Origin: Coriobacteriaceae bacterium
GTDB lineage: Bacteria > Actinomycetota > Coriobacteriia > Coriobacteriales > Coriobacteriaceae
Assembly (NCBI GenBank): GCA_902363875.1
Contig: CABJBO010000027.1
Span: 1 to 27,016 of the forward strand
DNA length: 27,016 nucleotides
Direction of reading: 5' to 3'
Position 1 is the first letter of the stretch. Every line of letters begins with the position of its first letter. Shown one piece after another: positions 17,415 to 24,823 of this stretch. The notes under the pieces are model-generated. The model was not told the DNA's origin. It did not search any database and saw only the letters and a program-made list of their open reading frames with translations. A program made the translations under genes and the position numbers.

Positions 17415-18425
17415 CTAGATTTCGCGCACGCTCTGGCGCTCGACAAAATAGGTCGACACAGCCGTTTTGCAGGTATAGCTCTTGGGATTGCGGATGTTGC
17501 CCACCAGGCGGCGCACCGCGATCTCACCCACCTCGTGCTTGGGAACGTGAACCGTGGTGAGCGGCGGGTTGGAGAAAGCGCCCAACGACAGGTCGTCAAA
17601 GCCGATGATCGAGACATCATCGGGCACGCGAATGCCGTGCTCGTTGAGCGCGCGCATGGCGCCTACGGCAAGCACGTCGTTCTCGGCAAAGAAAGCCGTT
17701 GGCAGATCTTCGCGCGAGGAATTGTCGAGCCACGCGCCCATGTCGCGATAGGCGCCCTCGAGCGTGGTGCCCAGCGTGACGCGCCATGCCGGATTGGCCT
17801 CGAGGCCCGCATCCTCAAGTGCTTGGCGATAGCCGCGCTCGCGGTCCTTAAAGTTGCGGATACGAAGGTCGCCCGCCAGATAGCCGATTTGCTTGTGACC
17901 TTTCTCGATAAGGTAGTCCACGGCACGCAGCACCGAATCGGTATTGGCAATGACCACGGCATCGAAGTACTGGCGGTCGCTCCAGCCATCGAGCACAATC
18001 AGGTGGGCGGCGGTGTTAGCGAACAGGGCGTAGTCCTCCTCGCCCAACTCCGTACCCATTAGTACAATAGCGGCGGCCGGATCGGCAATCAGGCCCTCGA
18101 CCTGCGGACGCACGGCGTCTAGGTCGCTAAAGTCGAGCGAGACAAAGCTCGTGCTCATGCCGTGGCGACGCGCCTGGCGCTCCACGCCCTCGATGACCGC
18201 GGGATGGAAGGTGCTCTCGTCCAGGATGGCGCCCGTCTTGCGCGCGAGCACAAACTGGATGCTCTCGAGCTGCGTCGACTGCTGATAGCCGAGCGACTGC
18301 GCGCACTCCAGGATGACTTTGGCGGTCTCCTCGCTCACGCTGCGCTTGCGGTTGAGCGCGTTGGACACGGTTGCGGGCGAAAAACCGGTGATGCGGCTGA
18401 TCTCGCGAACACTTGCTTTGGCCAT
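17415..18425 (-). CDS. LacI-family transcriptional regulator
   Basis: The 336-residue repressor has a LacI helix-turn-helix at the N terminus ('SVREISRITGFSPATVSNALN', residues about 4-25), the hinge helix region, and a periplasmic-binding-protein-like ligand domain (about 60-330; 'GLIADPAAAIVLMG', 'GHKQIGYLAG', 'PDDVSIIGFDDL'). It binds a sugar or sugar phosphate and releases DNA. I use the ATG at 18425 with AGGGGG 5 nt upstream; a frame open to 18506 lacks such a site. It lies between the ribonucleoside genes and the isomerase operon, all on the minus strand. A TAAATGTTTA palindrome downstream of its own -35 and a similar one before the isomerase point to autoregulation and control of that operon. 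Its inducer is unknown. Confidence 0.93.
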   Translation of the reverse strand: MAKASVREISRITGFSPATVSNALNRKRSVSEETAKVILECAQSLGYQQSTQLESIQFVLARKTGAILDESTFHPAVIEGVERQARRHGMSTSFVSLDFSDLDAVRPQVEGLIADPAAAIVLMGTELGEEDYALFANTAAHLIVLDGWSDRQYFDAVVIANTDSVLRAVDYLIEKGHKQIGYLAGDLRIRNFKDRERGYRQALEDAGLEANPAWRVTLGTTLEGAYRDMGAWLDNSSREDLPTAFFAENDVLAVGAMRALNEHGIRVPDDVSIIGFDDLSLGAFSNPPLTTVHVPKHEVGEIAVRRLVGNIRNPKSYTCKTAVSTYFVERQSVREI

Positions 18426-18520
18426 GGTTCCCCCTAGCAACGGTCGTGGCGGAGCATCGTGGCCTGACCGCCCCGTGACTCGACAACTAAACGACCGCAA
18501 ATTCAATCTAAACAGAATAG

Positions 18521-18554
18521 TAAATGTTTAATAGCTAGTTTAGCCTGTTGTCAA
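18521..18554 (-). promoter_or_regulatory. LacI-type gene promoter/operator
   Basis: A perfect TTGACA lies at 18549-18554 (minus strand). The region just downstream contains CTAAAC/GTTTAG half-sites and TAAATGTTTA (18521-18530), placed where a bound repressor would block initiation. The -10 is not clear (TATTAA after 15 nt is the best candidate). Confidence 0.5.
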
Positions 18555-18628
18555 GCGAAGCGACGCGACTATTCCCCCAACGGGCGTATTTACTCGGTAG
18601 CTAATCTGGAACGGGGCACAGAAACCGT

Positions 18629-19603
18629 TTAGCCAAGGATGCGAGCCATGCGTGCCTTAAACTCCACGAGGAAACGTGGGGCGTCCACGGTGAGCGCCAC
18701 GAGCGCGCTCTTATCCGGATCGGACAGACGGTGCTCGTCACAGATAGTGCGGCCGCGGTACTCGCCCAGCAGGTCGACACGAAGATTGCAGCCGAGCGCA
18801 CCCACGAGCGTGGGATCAATCGCCACGGCAACCGCCAGCGGATCGTGCAGCGCGCAGCCGCCCAGGTAGGGCGCGTTCATTTCGTACGAACCGATATAGT
18901 GCTCGACCATGCTCGCAAACGCGCAGCCAGCCATAGTGCCCGAGCCCGTCCAGCCGGCAACGTCGCGACGTGTGAGCACCACGCGGTGCGTCACATCCAA
19001 GCCCACCATGGTGAGCTTGCGGCCCGAGCGCAACACAGCGTCGGCAGCCTCGGGGTCGCCCGCCATGTTGGCCTCGGCGCCCGCGCTCACGTTGCCGGGC
19101 ACGGTAAGGGCGCCGCCCATCACGACCACGCGGCCGATAGACATCATCGCCGCCGCATCGCGCTCCAGGGCAAGCGCCAGATTGGTGAGCGGGCCGGTCG
19201 CAACGTAGACCAGATCGGGACCATAGGTACGCGCGGCATCAATCAGGTAATCGACCGCCGCATTGCCATCGGCCGACGTCGCGCCCACTGGCTCGTACGG
19301 CGAGGCGGGCACGCTTGCGCCGCCGATGCCGTTCTTGCCGTGGATAAGCGTGGTGGACGCCGGCGGCGTGTAGGGTTCGGTCGCCTTCATGGGACGATCG
19401 GCGCCCAGGTACACCGGCACCTCGGGACGACCCAACAGATCGAGCACCGCCAAGCAGTTGTGCGCCGACTGCTCGACGCGCACGTTGCCAAAGCACGTGG
19501 TGATGCCGACGAGCTCCACCTCGGGGCTCGCGATGGCATAGGCAAGCGCCATCGCATCATCCACACCCATATCCAGATCAAGGATCAGCTTCTTGGTTGC
19601 CAT
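18629..19603 (-). CDS. Nucleoside hydrolase (inosine-uridine preferring family)
   Basis: The 324-residue enzyme hydrolyses the N-glycosidic bond of ribonucleosides to base and ribose in the cytoplasm. The Ca2+-binding signature appears as 'DLDMGVDD' (residues 9-16), where most relatives have DTDPGxDD; the Pro-to-Met change is unusual but all Asp are kept. Other family marks are 'GITTCFGNV', 'IHGKNGIGG', 'YVATGPLTNLALAL', 'VVVMGGAL' and the C-terminal 'ALHDPLAVAVAIDP'. It starts 4 nt after the ribokinase stop with GGAG in that gene's end, so the two form an operon that yields ribose and then ribose 5-phosphate. Base preference cannot be read from the sequence. Confidence 0.92.
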   Translation of the reverse strand: MATKKLILDLDMGVDDAMALAYAIASPEVELVGITTCFGNVRVEQSAHNCLAVLDLLGRPEVPVYLGADRPMKATEPYTPPASTTLIHGKNGIGGASVPASPYEPVGATSADGNAAVDYLIDAARTYGPDLVYVATGPLTNLALALERDAAAMMSIGRVVVMGGALTVPGNVSAGAEANMAGDPEAADAVLRSGRKLTMVGLDVTHRVVLTRRDVAGWTGSGTMAGCAFASMVEHYIGSYEMNAPYLGGCALHDPLAVAVAIDPTLVGALGCNLRVDLLGEYRGRTICDEHRLSDPDKSALVALTVDAPRFLVEFKARMARILG

Positions 19604-19607
19604 TGTT

Positions 19608-20603
19608 CTACTCCGCTTCTCCGTCTACATCCAAACCGTCTAAACCAAACTTGTGCTCGACTTCCGCACGCGTGGGAATTGATTGCTGAGCGCCCAGGCG
19701 CGACACCGTCACCGCCGAGGCGCGAGCACCCGCCGCCATGCACTCAAAGAGCGGCAGGCCCTCCAGACGAGCTGCAGCAAGCGCACCAATAAACGTATCG
19801 CCCGCGGCCGTCGTATCGACCACCGCGCTCGAAAGCGCCGGCATGCGCAGCGGCTCACCGCCATCGCCGAGCGTAACCGAGCCGGCGCCGCCCAGCGTGA
19901 TGACCGCGGCGCCGGCGCCCTTGTCGAGCAGCGCATTGAGCGCGGCGACGCAGCTCGCATCATCTGTGGGCAGAATGCCCGTCAGCACCTGGCACTCGGT
20001 CTCGTTGGGGCAGACCAGGTCGACCGCAGGCCACGCTCCTGCCGGCAGGTCGCAGGCGGGCGCCGGGTTAAAGATCGTATAGAACCCCAGCTCGTGAGCG
20101 CAAGAAAACGCCGCGGCCGTTGCTGCAAGGTCACATTCGCCCTGGGCAATAAAGACGCTTCCGGCAGCCGGGGCAATCTCGCTGGCATCGCCGTCGAGCT
20201 CGTCGGCCACCAAGCGCCTCAGTGCGCGGGCAACGTCCTCGCCCGCAAGCGCATGGTTGGCGCCCGGCGACAGCACGATGCGGTTGTCGCTCTCACAGCG
20301 AATGATAGTCGCGGTACCGGTCTCCACGTCATCGCGACGCGCCACAAACTCAACGCCCACGCCGGCATCCTGGAGCCCTGCCACAAGCGCATCGCCAAAG
20401 GTATCGCGCCCAACAGCGCCAATCATGCACGTGCGCGCACCCATGCGCGCAGCGGCAACGGCCTGATTGGCTCCCTTACCGCCGGCGTTGGTGATAAAAC
20501 CGCTGCCACCGACGGTCTCGCCCGCGCGCGGCATGCGCTCGCACGCCACCGAAAGGTCCATGTTCATGCTGCCGAACACCGCAACGATGCTGTGATCCGC
20601 CAT
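19608..20603 (-). CDS. rbsK: Ribokinase
   Basis: The 331-residue PfkB-family kinase phosphorylates ribose to ribose 5-phosphate. The substrate end is 'GSMNMDLSV' with '[25 protein letters not shown]' split across the early strands (the GGKGANQA motif is typical of ribokinase), and the C-terminal signature '[13 protein letters not shown]' contains the catalytic base Asp269. The start at 20603 has GAGGAGG 6 nt upstream; a longer frame to 20732 has no such site. It is first in a two-gene operon with the nucleoside hydrolase, which fits nucleoside-derived ribose as substrate; no ribose ABC transporter is present here. PfkB members for other pentoses or deoxyribose cannot be wholly excluded. Confidence 0.92.
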   Translation of the reverse strand: MADHSIVAVFGSMNMDLSVACERMPRAGETVGGSGFITNAGGKGANQAVAAARMGARTCMIGAVGRDTFGDALVAGLQDAGVGVEFVARRDDVETGTATIIRCESDNRIVLSPGANHALAGEDVARALRRLVADELDGDASEIAPAAGSVFIAQGECDLAATAAAFSCAHELGFYTIFNPAPACDLPAGAWPAVDLVCPNETECQVLTGILPTDDASCVAALNALLDKGAGAAVITLGGAGSVTLGDGGEPLRMPALSSAVVDTTAAGDTFIGALAAARLEGLPLFECMAAGARASAVTVSRLGAQQSIPTRAEVEHKFGLDGLDVDGEAE

Positions 20604-20679
20604 GGAAACCTCCTCGTCTTCAGGCTTTGCGCCCACCGTCGACCAACGATTGTGCACTCTCGCACCCCCTATAACTTTA

Positions 20680-20697
20680 GTCCACTTTGATGTGGAC
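20680..20697. promoter_or_regulatory. Palindrome in the rbsK / acyltransferase divergent gap
   Basis: GTCCAC-TTTGAT-GTGGAC is a perfect inverted repeat in the 187-nt gap between divergently transcribed genes, about 77 nt before the ribokinase start. It looks like an operator for a dimeric regulator; it does not match the TAAATGTTTA motif near the LacI-type gene. A TACAAT -10 candidate for the plus-strand gene is at 20746-20751. Confidence 0.4.
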
Positions 20698-20790
20698 GCG
20701 CGCTTGAGCTTGCGCCAGCAGCAAGCATTCACAGGGGCAGGCAGCTACAATGAATACGTGCTGATTATTCTCGTCATTGGATGATGTTTT

Positions 20791-23007
20791 ATGGAACAAT
20801 TCTCGCAATCGGGCTCGCGCGGTCGACGCCGCACGGGCAACGAGCCGGCGCCGCACGAACGCGTGAAGGGCGAGCGCCGTGCCAACGAGCCGCGACGCAC
20901 CGCGAGCCCCCATCGCGCTTCTGCCAACAACGCGGGCCGCGCCAACACTCCCGCCGCGGAGCAGACGCCTGCTCGCCCCAAGTCCCGCTACATCCCTGCG
21001 CTCGACGGTCTGCGCACGCTTGCCGTCGTCGCGGTGGTGCTCTATCACCTCAACCTCACGTGGGCTCAGGGCGGCCTGCTTGGCGTCACGATCTTCTTTG
21101 TGCTTTCGGGCTATCTGATCACGCGCTTGCTGCTCAACGAAGTCGCTAAGACCGGCCGTATCGACCTTAAGAGCTTCTGGATTCGCCGCATCCGTCGCCT
21201 GGTCCCCGCCGTGGTAACGGTAGTGTTCGTGACCTGCGCGCTGTGCACCATCTTTAACCACGTGATGCTCACCAAGATGCGCCCTGACATCCTGCCGTCG
21301 CTGCTGTTCTTCAACAACTGGTGGCAGATTGCCCAAAACGTCTCGTACTTCAATGCCCTGGGCGATCCCTCGCCGCTTACGCACTTTTGGTCGCTCGCCA
21401 TCGAGGAACAGTTCTACCTGGTTTGGCCCCCGCTGCTGCTCGCTATGGTATCCATGCACATGAGCAAGCCCAACACGCGCCGCATGGTTCTGGGACTGGC
21501 TGCTGTCTCCGCCATCGCCATGATGGTGCTCTATAACCCCGCCGCCGACCCCAGCCGCGTGTACTACGGCACCGACACCCGCGTCTTCTCGCTGCTGCTG
21601 GGCGCCTGGATGGCCTTTATCCCCGATCGCGACCTGGCGCCGGTGTGTCTCGCTCATCGTTTGGGGCTCAATCGCCTGGCTGGCGCCGCCAAGCACGGCA
21701 AGAACGCCGAAAGCAAGCATGACGCTACGACCGACGGCGCAGCCGAGACCGTCCCGGCACAGCCGAGCGCCCTCGTGCGCTTTTGGTCCTCGCCCGCATC
21801 CATCGATGTGTTGGGCGTCGTGGGTCTGGTTGGCCTTGCCGCCATGGTCGCGCTCACCAACGGCTACACCGCGTTCCAGTATCGCGGCGGCACGCTGTTA
21901 TGCTCCATCCTCACGCTCATGGTCATCGCGGCCTGCGTGCAGCCCCAGGGAATGGTTGCCCGCGCGCTGTCCGCCGAGCCGCTCGTGTGGGTTGGCAAGC
22001 GCTCGTACAGCATCTACCTGTGGCACTATCCGCTACTGTTGCTCATGAACCCGGTCGCCAACATCAACGATACGCCGTGGTGGCAGTACATTTTGCAGGT
22101 GTTGTTGGTGGTCGCCGTAGCCGAATGCTCATATCGCTTTATCGAGACGCCGTTTAGAAAGGGTGCCTTTGGGCGCACCGTATCCGAATTCCGCGACGGC
22201 ACCACCACGCCCGCCAACTGGGTGCGCGCGCATATTCCCGTGTGCGCCACTTGCGGGATTGTGCTTGTTATCGCGCTGGGCGGCCTGATTTTTGTGCCGG
22301 AGACCTCCGCACTGAGCGGTGAGGGCGCCGAAGTCCTCAACAAGGAAGCCAAAAACACCGCGCCCACCGACCAGCAGGCGGCCGACGGCACCGACAAGGA
22401 CAACGACGGCTTCCCCGACGGATCCTACGACCTGCTGATGATCGGTGACTCCGTGTCGCTGCGCGCCGTTGATTCCTTTGACGGCGTGTTCCCCCACAGT
22501 CACATCGATGCCGAAAAGGGCCGCCAGTTTGATGCGGGCCGCGCGACATTTGAGGGCTATCTCCAACAGAACCTTGCCGGCAAGATCGTGGTCTTTGCAC
22601 TGGGCACCAACGGCTTGGTAACCGACGACCAGATCGACGCCATCATGACCGATGCAGGAGATAAGCGTATTGTGGTGTTTGTGAACACGCGCAGCCCGCA
22701 GCCGTGGGTTGGCTCTACCAACCAGGCCATCGCCAACGCTGCTACGCGCTACAAGAACGTGCGCGTTATCGACTGGTACGGATACAGTGCCAATCGCAAC
22801 GACCTGTTCGATGGCGATGGCACGCACCTGTCGACCACTGGCGTGACTGAGTACCTCAACTTGATCCACGATGCAGTCAAGAAGGACCTGCCCGTGCATC
22901 CCGAGGATCACGTCAACGATCCGCAGCCGGCAGCCGTCAAGTCTGCCACCGACGCGCTCGTCAATGCGCTCGCTCTCAAGCCGCACAAGCTGGGCACCGA
23001 CAAGTAA
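20791..23007 (+). CDS. OatA-like acyltransferase with SGNH domain
   Basis: This 738-residue protein has a basic, disordered N terminus (about 1-65), an acyltransferase-3 membrane domain of about ten helices ('ALDGLRTLAVVAVVLYH' with catalytic His86; 'FFVLSGYLIT'; 'SLAIEEQFYLVWP'), a further helix near 490, a disordered linker rich in Asp/Ala, and an extracellular SGNH domain. In the latter, Ser554 ('MIGDSVSL'), 'LGTNG' and Asp676/His679 ('DGTHLS') form the expected esterase/transferase centre. OatA-type proteins move acetyl groups across the membrane to peptidoglycan muramic acid, giving lysozyme resistance; other family members acylate surface glycans. A cytoplasmic-loop insertion (about 285-335) is Lys/Ala-rich. 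The gene is monocistronic, divergent from rbsK; the ribosome site (GGATGATG) is modest. Confidence 0.9.
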   Translation: MEQFSQSGSRGRRRTGNEPAPHERVKGERRANEPRRTASPHRASANNAGRANTPAAEQTPARPKSRYIPALDGLRTLAVVAVVLYHLNLTWAQGGLLGVTIFFVLSGYLITRLLLNEVAKTGRIDLKSFWIRRIRRLVPAVVTVVFVTCALCTIFNHVMLTKMRPDILPSLLFFNNWWQIAQNVSYFNALGDPSPLTHFWSLAIEEQFYLVWPPLLLAMVSMHMSKPNTRRMVLGLAAVSAIAMMVLYNPAADPSRVYYGTDTRVFSLLLGAWMAFIPDRDLAPVCLAHRLGLNRLAGAAKHGKNAESKHDATTDGAAETVPAQPSALVRFWSSPASIDVLGVVGLVGLAAMVALTNGYTAFQYRGGTLLCSILTLMVIAACVQPQGMVARALSAEPLVWVGKRSYSIYLWHYPLLLLMNPVANINDTPWWQYILQVLLVVAVAECSYRFIETPFRKGAFGRTVSEFRDGTTTPANWVRAHIPVCATCGIVLVIALGGLIFVPETSALSGEGAEVLNKEAKNTAPTDQQAADGTDKDNDGFPDGSYDLLMIGDSVSLRAVDSFDGVFPHSHIDAEKGRQFDAGRATFEGYLQQNLAGKIVVFALGTNGLVTDDQIDAIMTDAGDKRIVVFVNTRSPQPWVGSTNQAIANAATRYKNVRVIDWYGYSANRNDLFDGDGTHLSTTGVTEYLNLIHDAVKKDLPVHPEDHVNDPQPAAVKSATDALVNALALKPHKLGTDK

Positions 23008-23030
23008 CCTGCAGCGCAAACTTCCCACAT

Positions 23031-23068
23031 CCGGAGGGGGTGCCTGCCACGGCAGGCACCCCCTCCGG
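23031..23068. terminator. Perfect 17-bp hairpin after acyltransferase gene
   Basis: Arms CCGGAGGGGGTGCCTGC and its exact complement (23031-23047, 23052-23068) with a 4-nt loop lie 23 nt after the stop. There is no U tract, so it may be a repeat-derived stabiliser or factor-assisted terminator; GGCAGGCACC echoes the loop of the palindrome at 10726. Confidence 0.6.
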
Positions 23069-23240
23069 CAGTTAGGGACGTTCCTTATATGCCGGCACCC
23101 AGGGACACTCCTGACACAGCCGAGGAACGCCCTCCTTGCGACCGAATTCTGGGCGCCTCGCCACCCCGGACGTTGTTTCCAAGCCCACACCCGCAGCAAA
23201 CAACCCAAAATCACTCTTTTCGAGCCGACTCCAAGAGGTC

Positions 23241-23470
23241 GTGGACAAAAAGTGGCAAATATGAGTACTGTTACCATTTTAGTAGCAGGCAAAACCACCC
23301 AAAATGGCGCTCATGCGGTAGCGCACGACCCTTCCAGTTGACCAGAATGGCCGGCTTAGGACTTGGAGACCCGCTTTTAATAAACAGATTCTTAACTATG
23401 TTCATTATTTTCTTGGTCGTAAATGCTATCGGCAAGGCAACAGTACTCATATTTGGCATTTTTTGTCCAC
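23241..23470. repeat. 230-bp element with 35-nt inverted ends
   Basis: The gap 23008-23552 has no plausible gene. Within it, 35-nt arms at 23241-23275 and 23436-23470 are inverted copies with three mismatches (ends GTGGACAAAAA..., inner part AAATATGAGTACTGTT). The interior is richer in A and T than the surroundings and has no open frame of interest. The form suggests a MITE or remnant of a transposable element; no clear target-site duplication was seen. Between 23078 and 23130 there is another imperfect inverted pair (GGGACGTTCCT / AGGAACGCCC). Confidence 0.8.
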
Positions 23471-23500
23471 TGCCATATAACTAACGCCCTATAGCGGGCA

Positions 23501-23535
23501 AAAAACAGGCCGCAGTCCATCGCTGCGGCCTGTTT
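23501..23535 (-). terminator. Terminator of the magnesium transporter operon
   Basis: AAACAGGCCGCAG and its complement (23503-23515, 23523-23535) form a 13-bp stem followed by TTTTTT on the minus strand, 18 nt after the transporter stop. Confidence 0.92.
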
Positions 23536-23552
23536 GGAGTCCAAAAGAGGCG

Positions 23553-24815
23553 CTAAGCGCTGTAACCCATCGCCTGCAGAACAAACATGACGACCGTCAG
23601 CACCGTAATCACACCGATAGTCGCCCAAGTGAGCACATTCCACACGCGGCCATTGCGGTTGGCGCCCATAATGTGACGGTCGGCAGCGATAACCACCTGG
23701 AACACCAGAACCACGGGCAGTAGCACGCCATTGATGACCTGCGAGGTCATCATGATCTGGAACAGATCGACGCCGGGCATGAGCACCAGCACGGCAGAGA
23801 TGCCAATGATGGCAGTAATGATGCCGCGATAGACCGGGGCCTCGTCCCAGCTGCGGTCGGCACCGCGCTCCCAGCCAAATGCCTCGCAGATAGCGCTCGA
23901 CGTAACGCCCGGCAGCACGCAGGCAGCCAAGAAACTCGCCGCGACCAGGCCCGAGGCAAACAGTACCGTAGACCACTGACCCGCAATAGGCTCCAGCGCG
24001 CGGGCAGCATCGGCAGCATCGCTAATCTGAATACCCGCCGGGAACAACACCGTGCCGGTCGTGATGATAATAAAGCCGGCAATAACATCGGCGGCAAGCG
24101 AGCCGCTCACGGTATCAATACGCTGCAGCACGATGTCGTCCTCGCCCGCGTTCTTATCGACCACGTTGTTCTGCGCCAAGAAAATCATCCACGGCGCGAT
24201 GGTGGTACCGATCGTTGCGACCACGAGCGACACGTAGCTGGGGTCATTTTGAATGTTAGGCACGACCAGGTCGACCGCGACCTCACCCCAGTTGGGGCCA
24301 GCCATAAACGCGGCGACGATGTAGGTCACGAACACGCAGCTCACCAGCAGCAGAATCTTCTCGATGCGCTGGAAACTCCCCGACATGGTAAGCATCCACA
24401 CCAGCAGCGCCACCAACGGCACCGAGATGCTCGCCGGCACGCCAAAGAGGGCAAGGCCGCTCGCAATACCCGCAAACTCCGAAATGGTCACAGCCGTGTT
24501 GGCGATCAACAGCGCCGCCATAGCAAGTACACTCTTGCGCACGCCAAAGCGCTCGCGAATGAGCGATGCCAGGCCCTTGCCCGTCACGCAGCCGCAACGC
24601 GCCGCGGTCTCCTGCGTCACGATGAGCAGCACAGTCATGACGGGAAGCATCCAGAGCATCTTGTAGCCATAGCTGGCGCCCGCACTGGAATACGTTGCAA
24701 TGCCGCCGGCGTCATTGCCCGAAAGCGCCGCCAGCAGACCGGGACCCATAGCGCCAAAGATGGCCGCGATGGTCAACTTTTGCTTGGTGCCCGACTTTTG
24801 CTTGGTATTTTGCAC
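23553..24815 (-). CDS. NRAMP-related transporter, probably Mg2+ (NRMT type)
   Basis: I use the GTG at 24815 with AGGTGG just upstream, overlapping the MgtE-like stop codon (420 residues); the frame open to 24878 would overlap that gene by 55 nt. The protein has the NRAMP/SLC11 fold of about eleven helices. In helix 1 the hallmark DPGN is replaced by Asp35-Ala36-Gly37-Gly38, and in helix 6 the hallmark MPH is Ala207-Pro208-Trp209. Loss of the metal-binding Asn and Met, with the Asp kept, is the pattern described for NRAMP-related magnesium transporters, studied in Eggerthella lenta, which carry hydrated Mg2+ or Mn2+. Coupling to an MgtE-type gene supports magnesium. A label of 'Mn2+/Fe2+ transporter MntH' would probably be wrong. 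Confidence 0.88.
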   Translation of the reverse strand: MQNTKQKSGTKQKLTIAAIFGAMGPGLLAALSGNDAGGIATYSSAGASYGYKMLWMLPVMTVLLIVTQETAARCGCVTGKGLASLIRERFGVRKSVLAMAALLIANTAVTISEFAGIASGLALFGVPASISVPLVALLVWMLTMSGSFQRIEKILLLVSCVFVTYIVAAFMAGPNWGEVAVDLVVPNIQNDPSYVSLVVATIGTTIAPWMIFLAQNNVVDKNAGEDDIVLQRIDTVSGSLAADVIAGFIIITTGTVLFPAGIQISDAADAARALEPIAGQWSTVLFASGLVAASFLAACVLPGVTSSAICEAFGWERGADRSWDEAPVYRGIITAIIGISAVLVLMPGVDLFQIMMTSQVINGVLLPVVLVFQVVIAADRHIMGANRNGRVWNVLTWATIGVITVLTVVMFVLQAMGYSA

Positions 24816-24823
24816 GCGACCAC

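Noticed and set aside
23392..23976. 194-residue minus-strand open frame crossing the terminator
   Set aside because: It overlaps the transporter gene in another frame, contains the terminator and the repeat end, and has low-complexity Arg/Gly composition typical of a shadow frame in GC-rich DNA.
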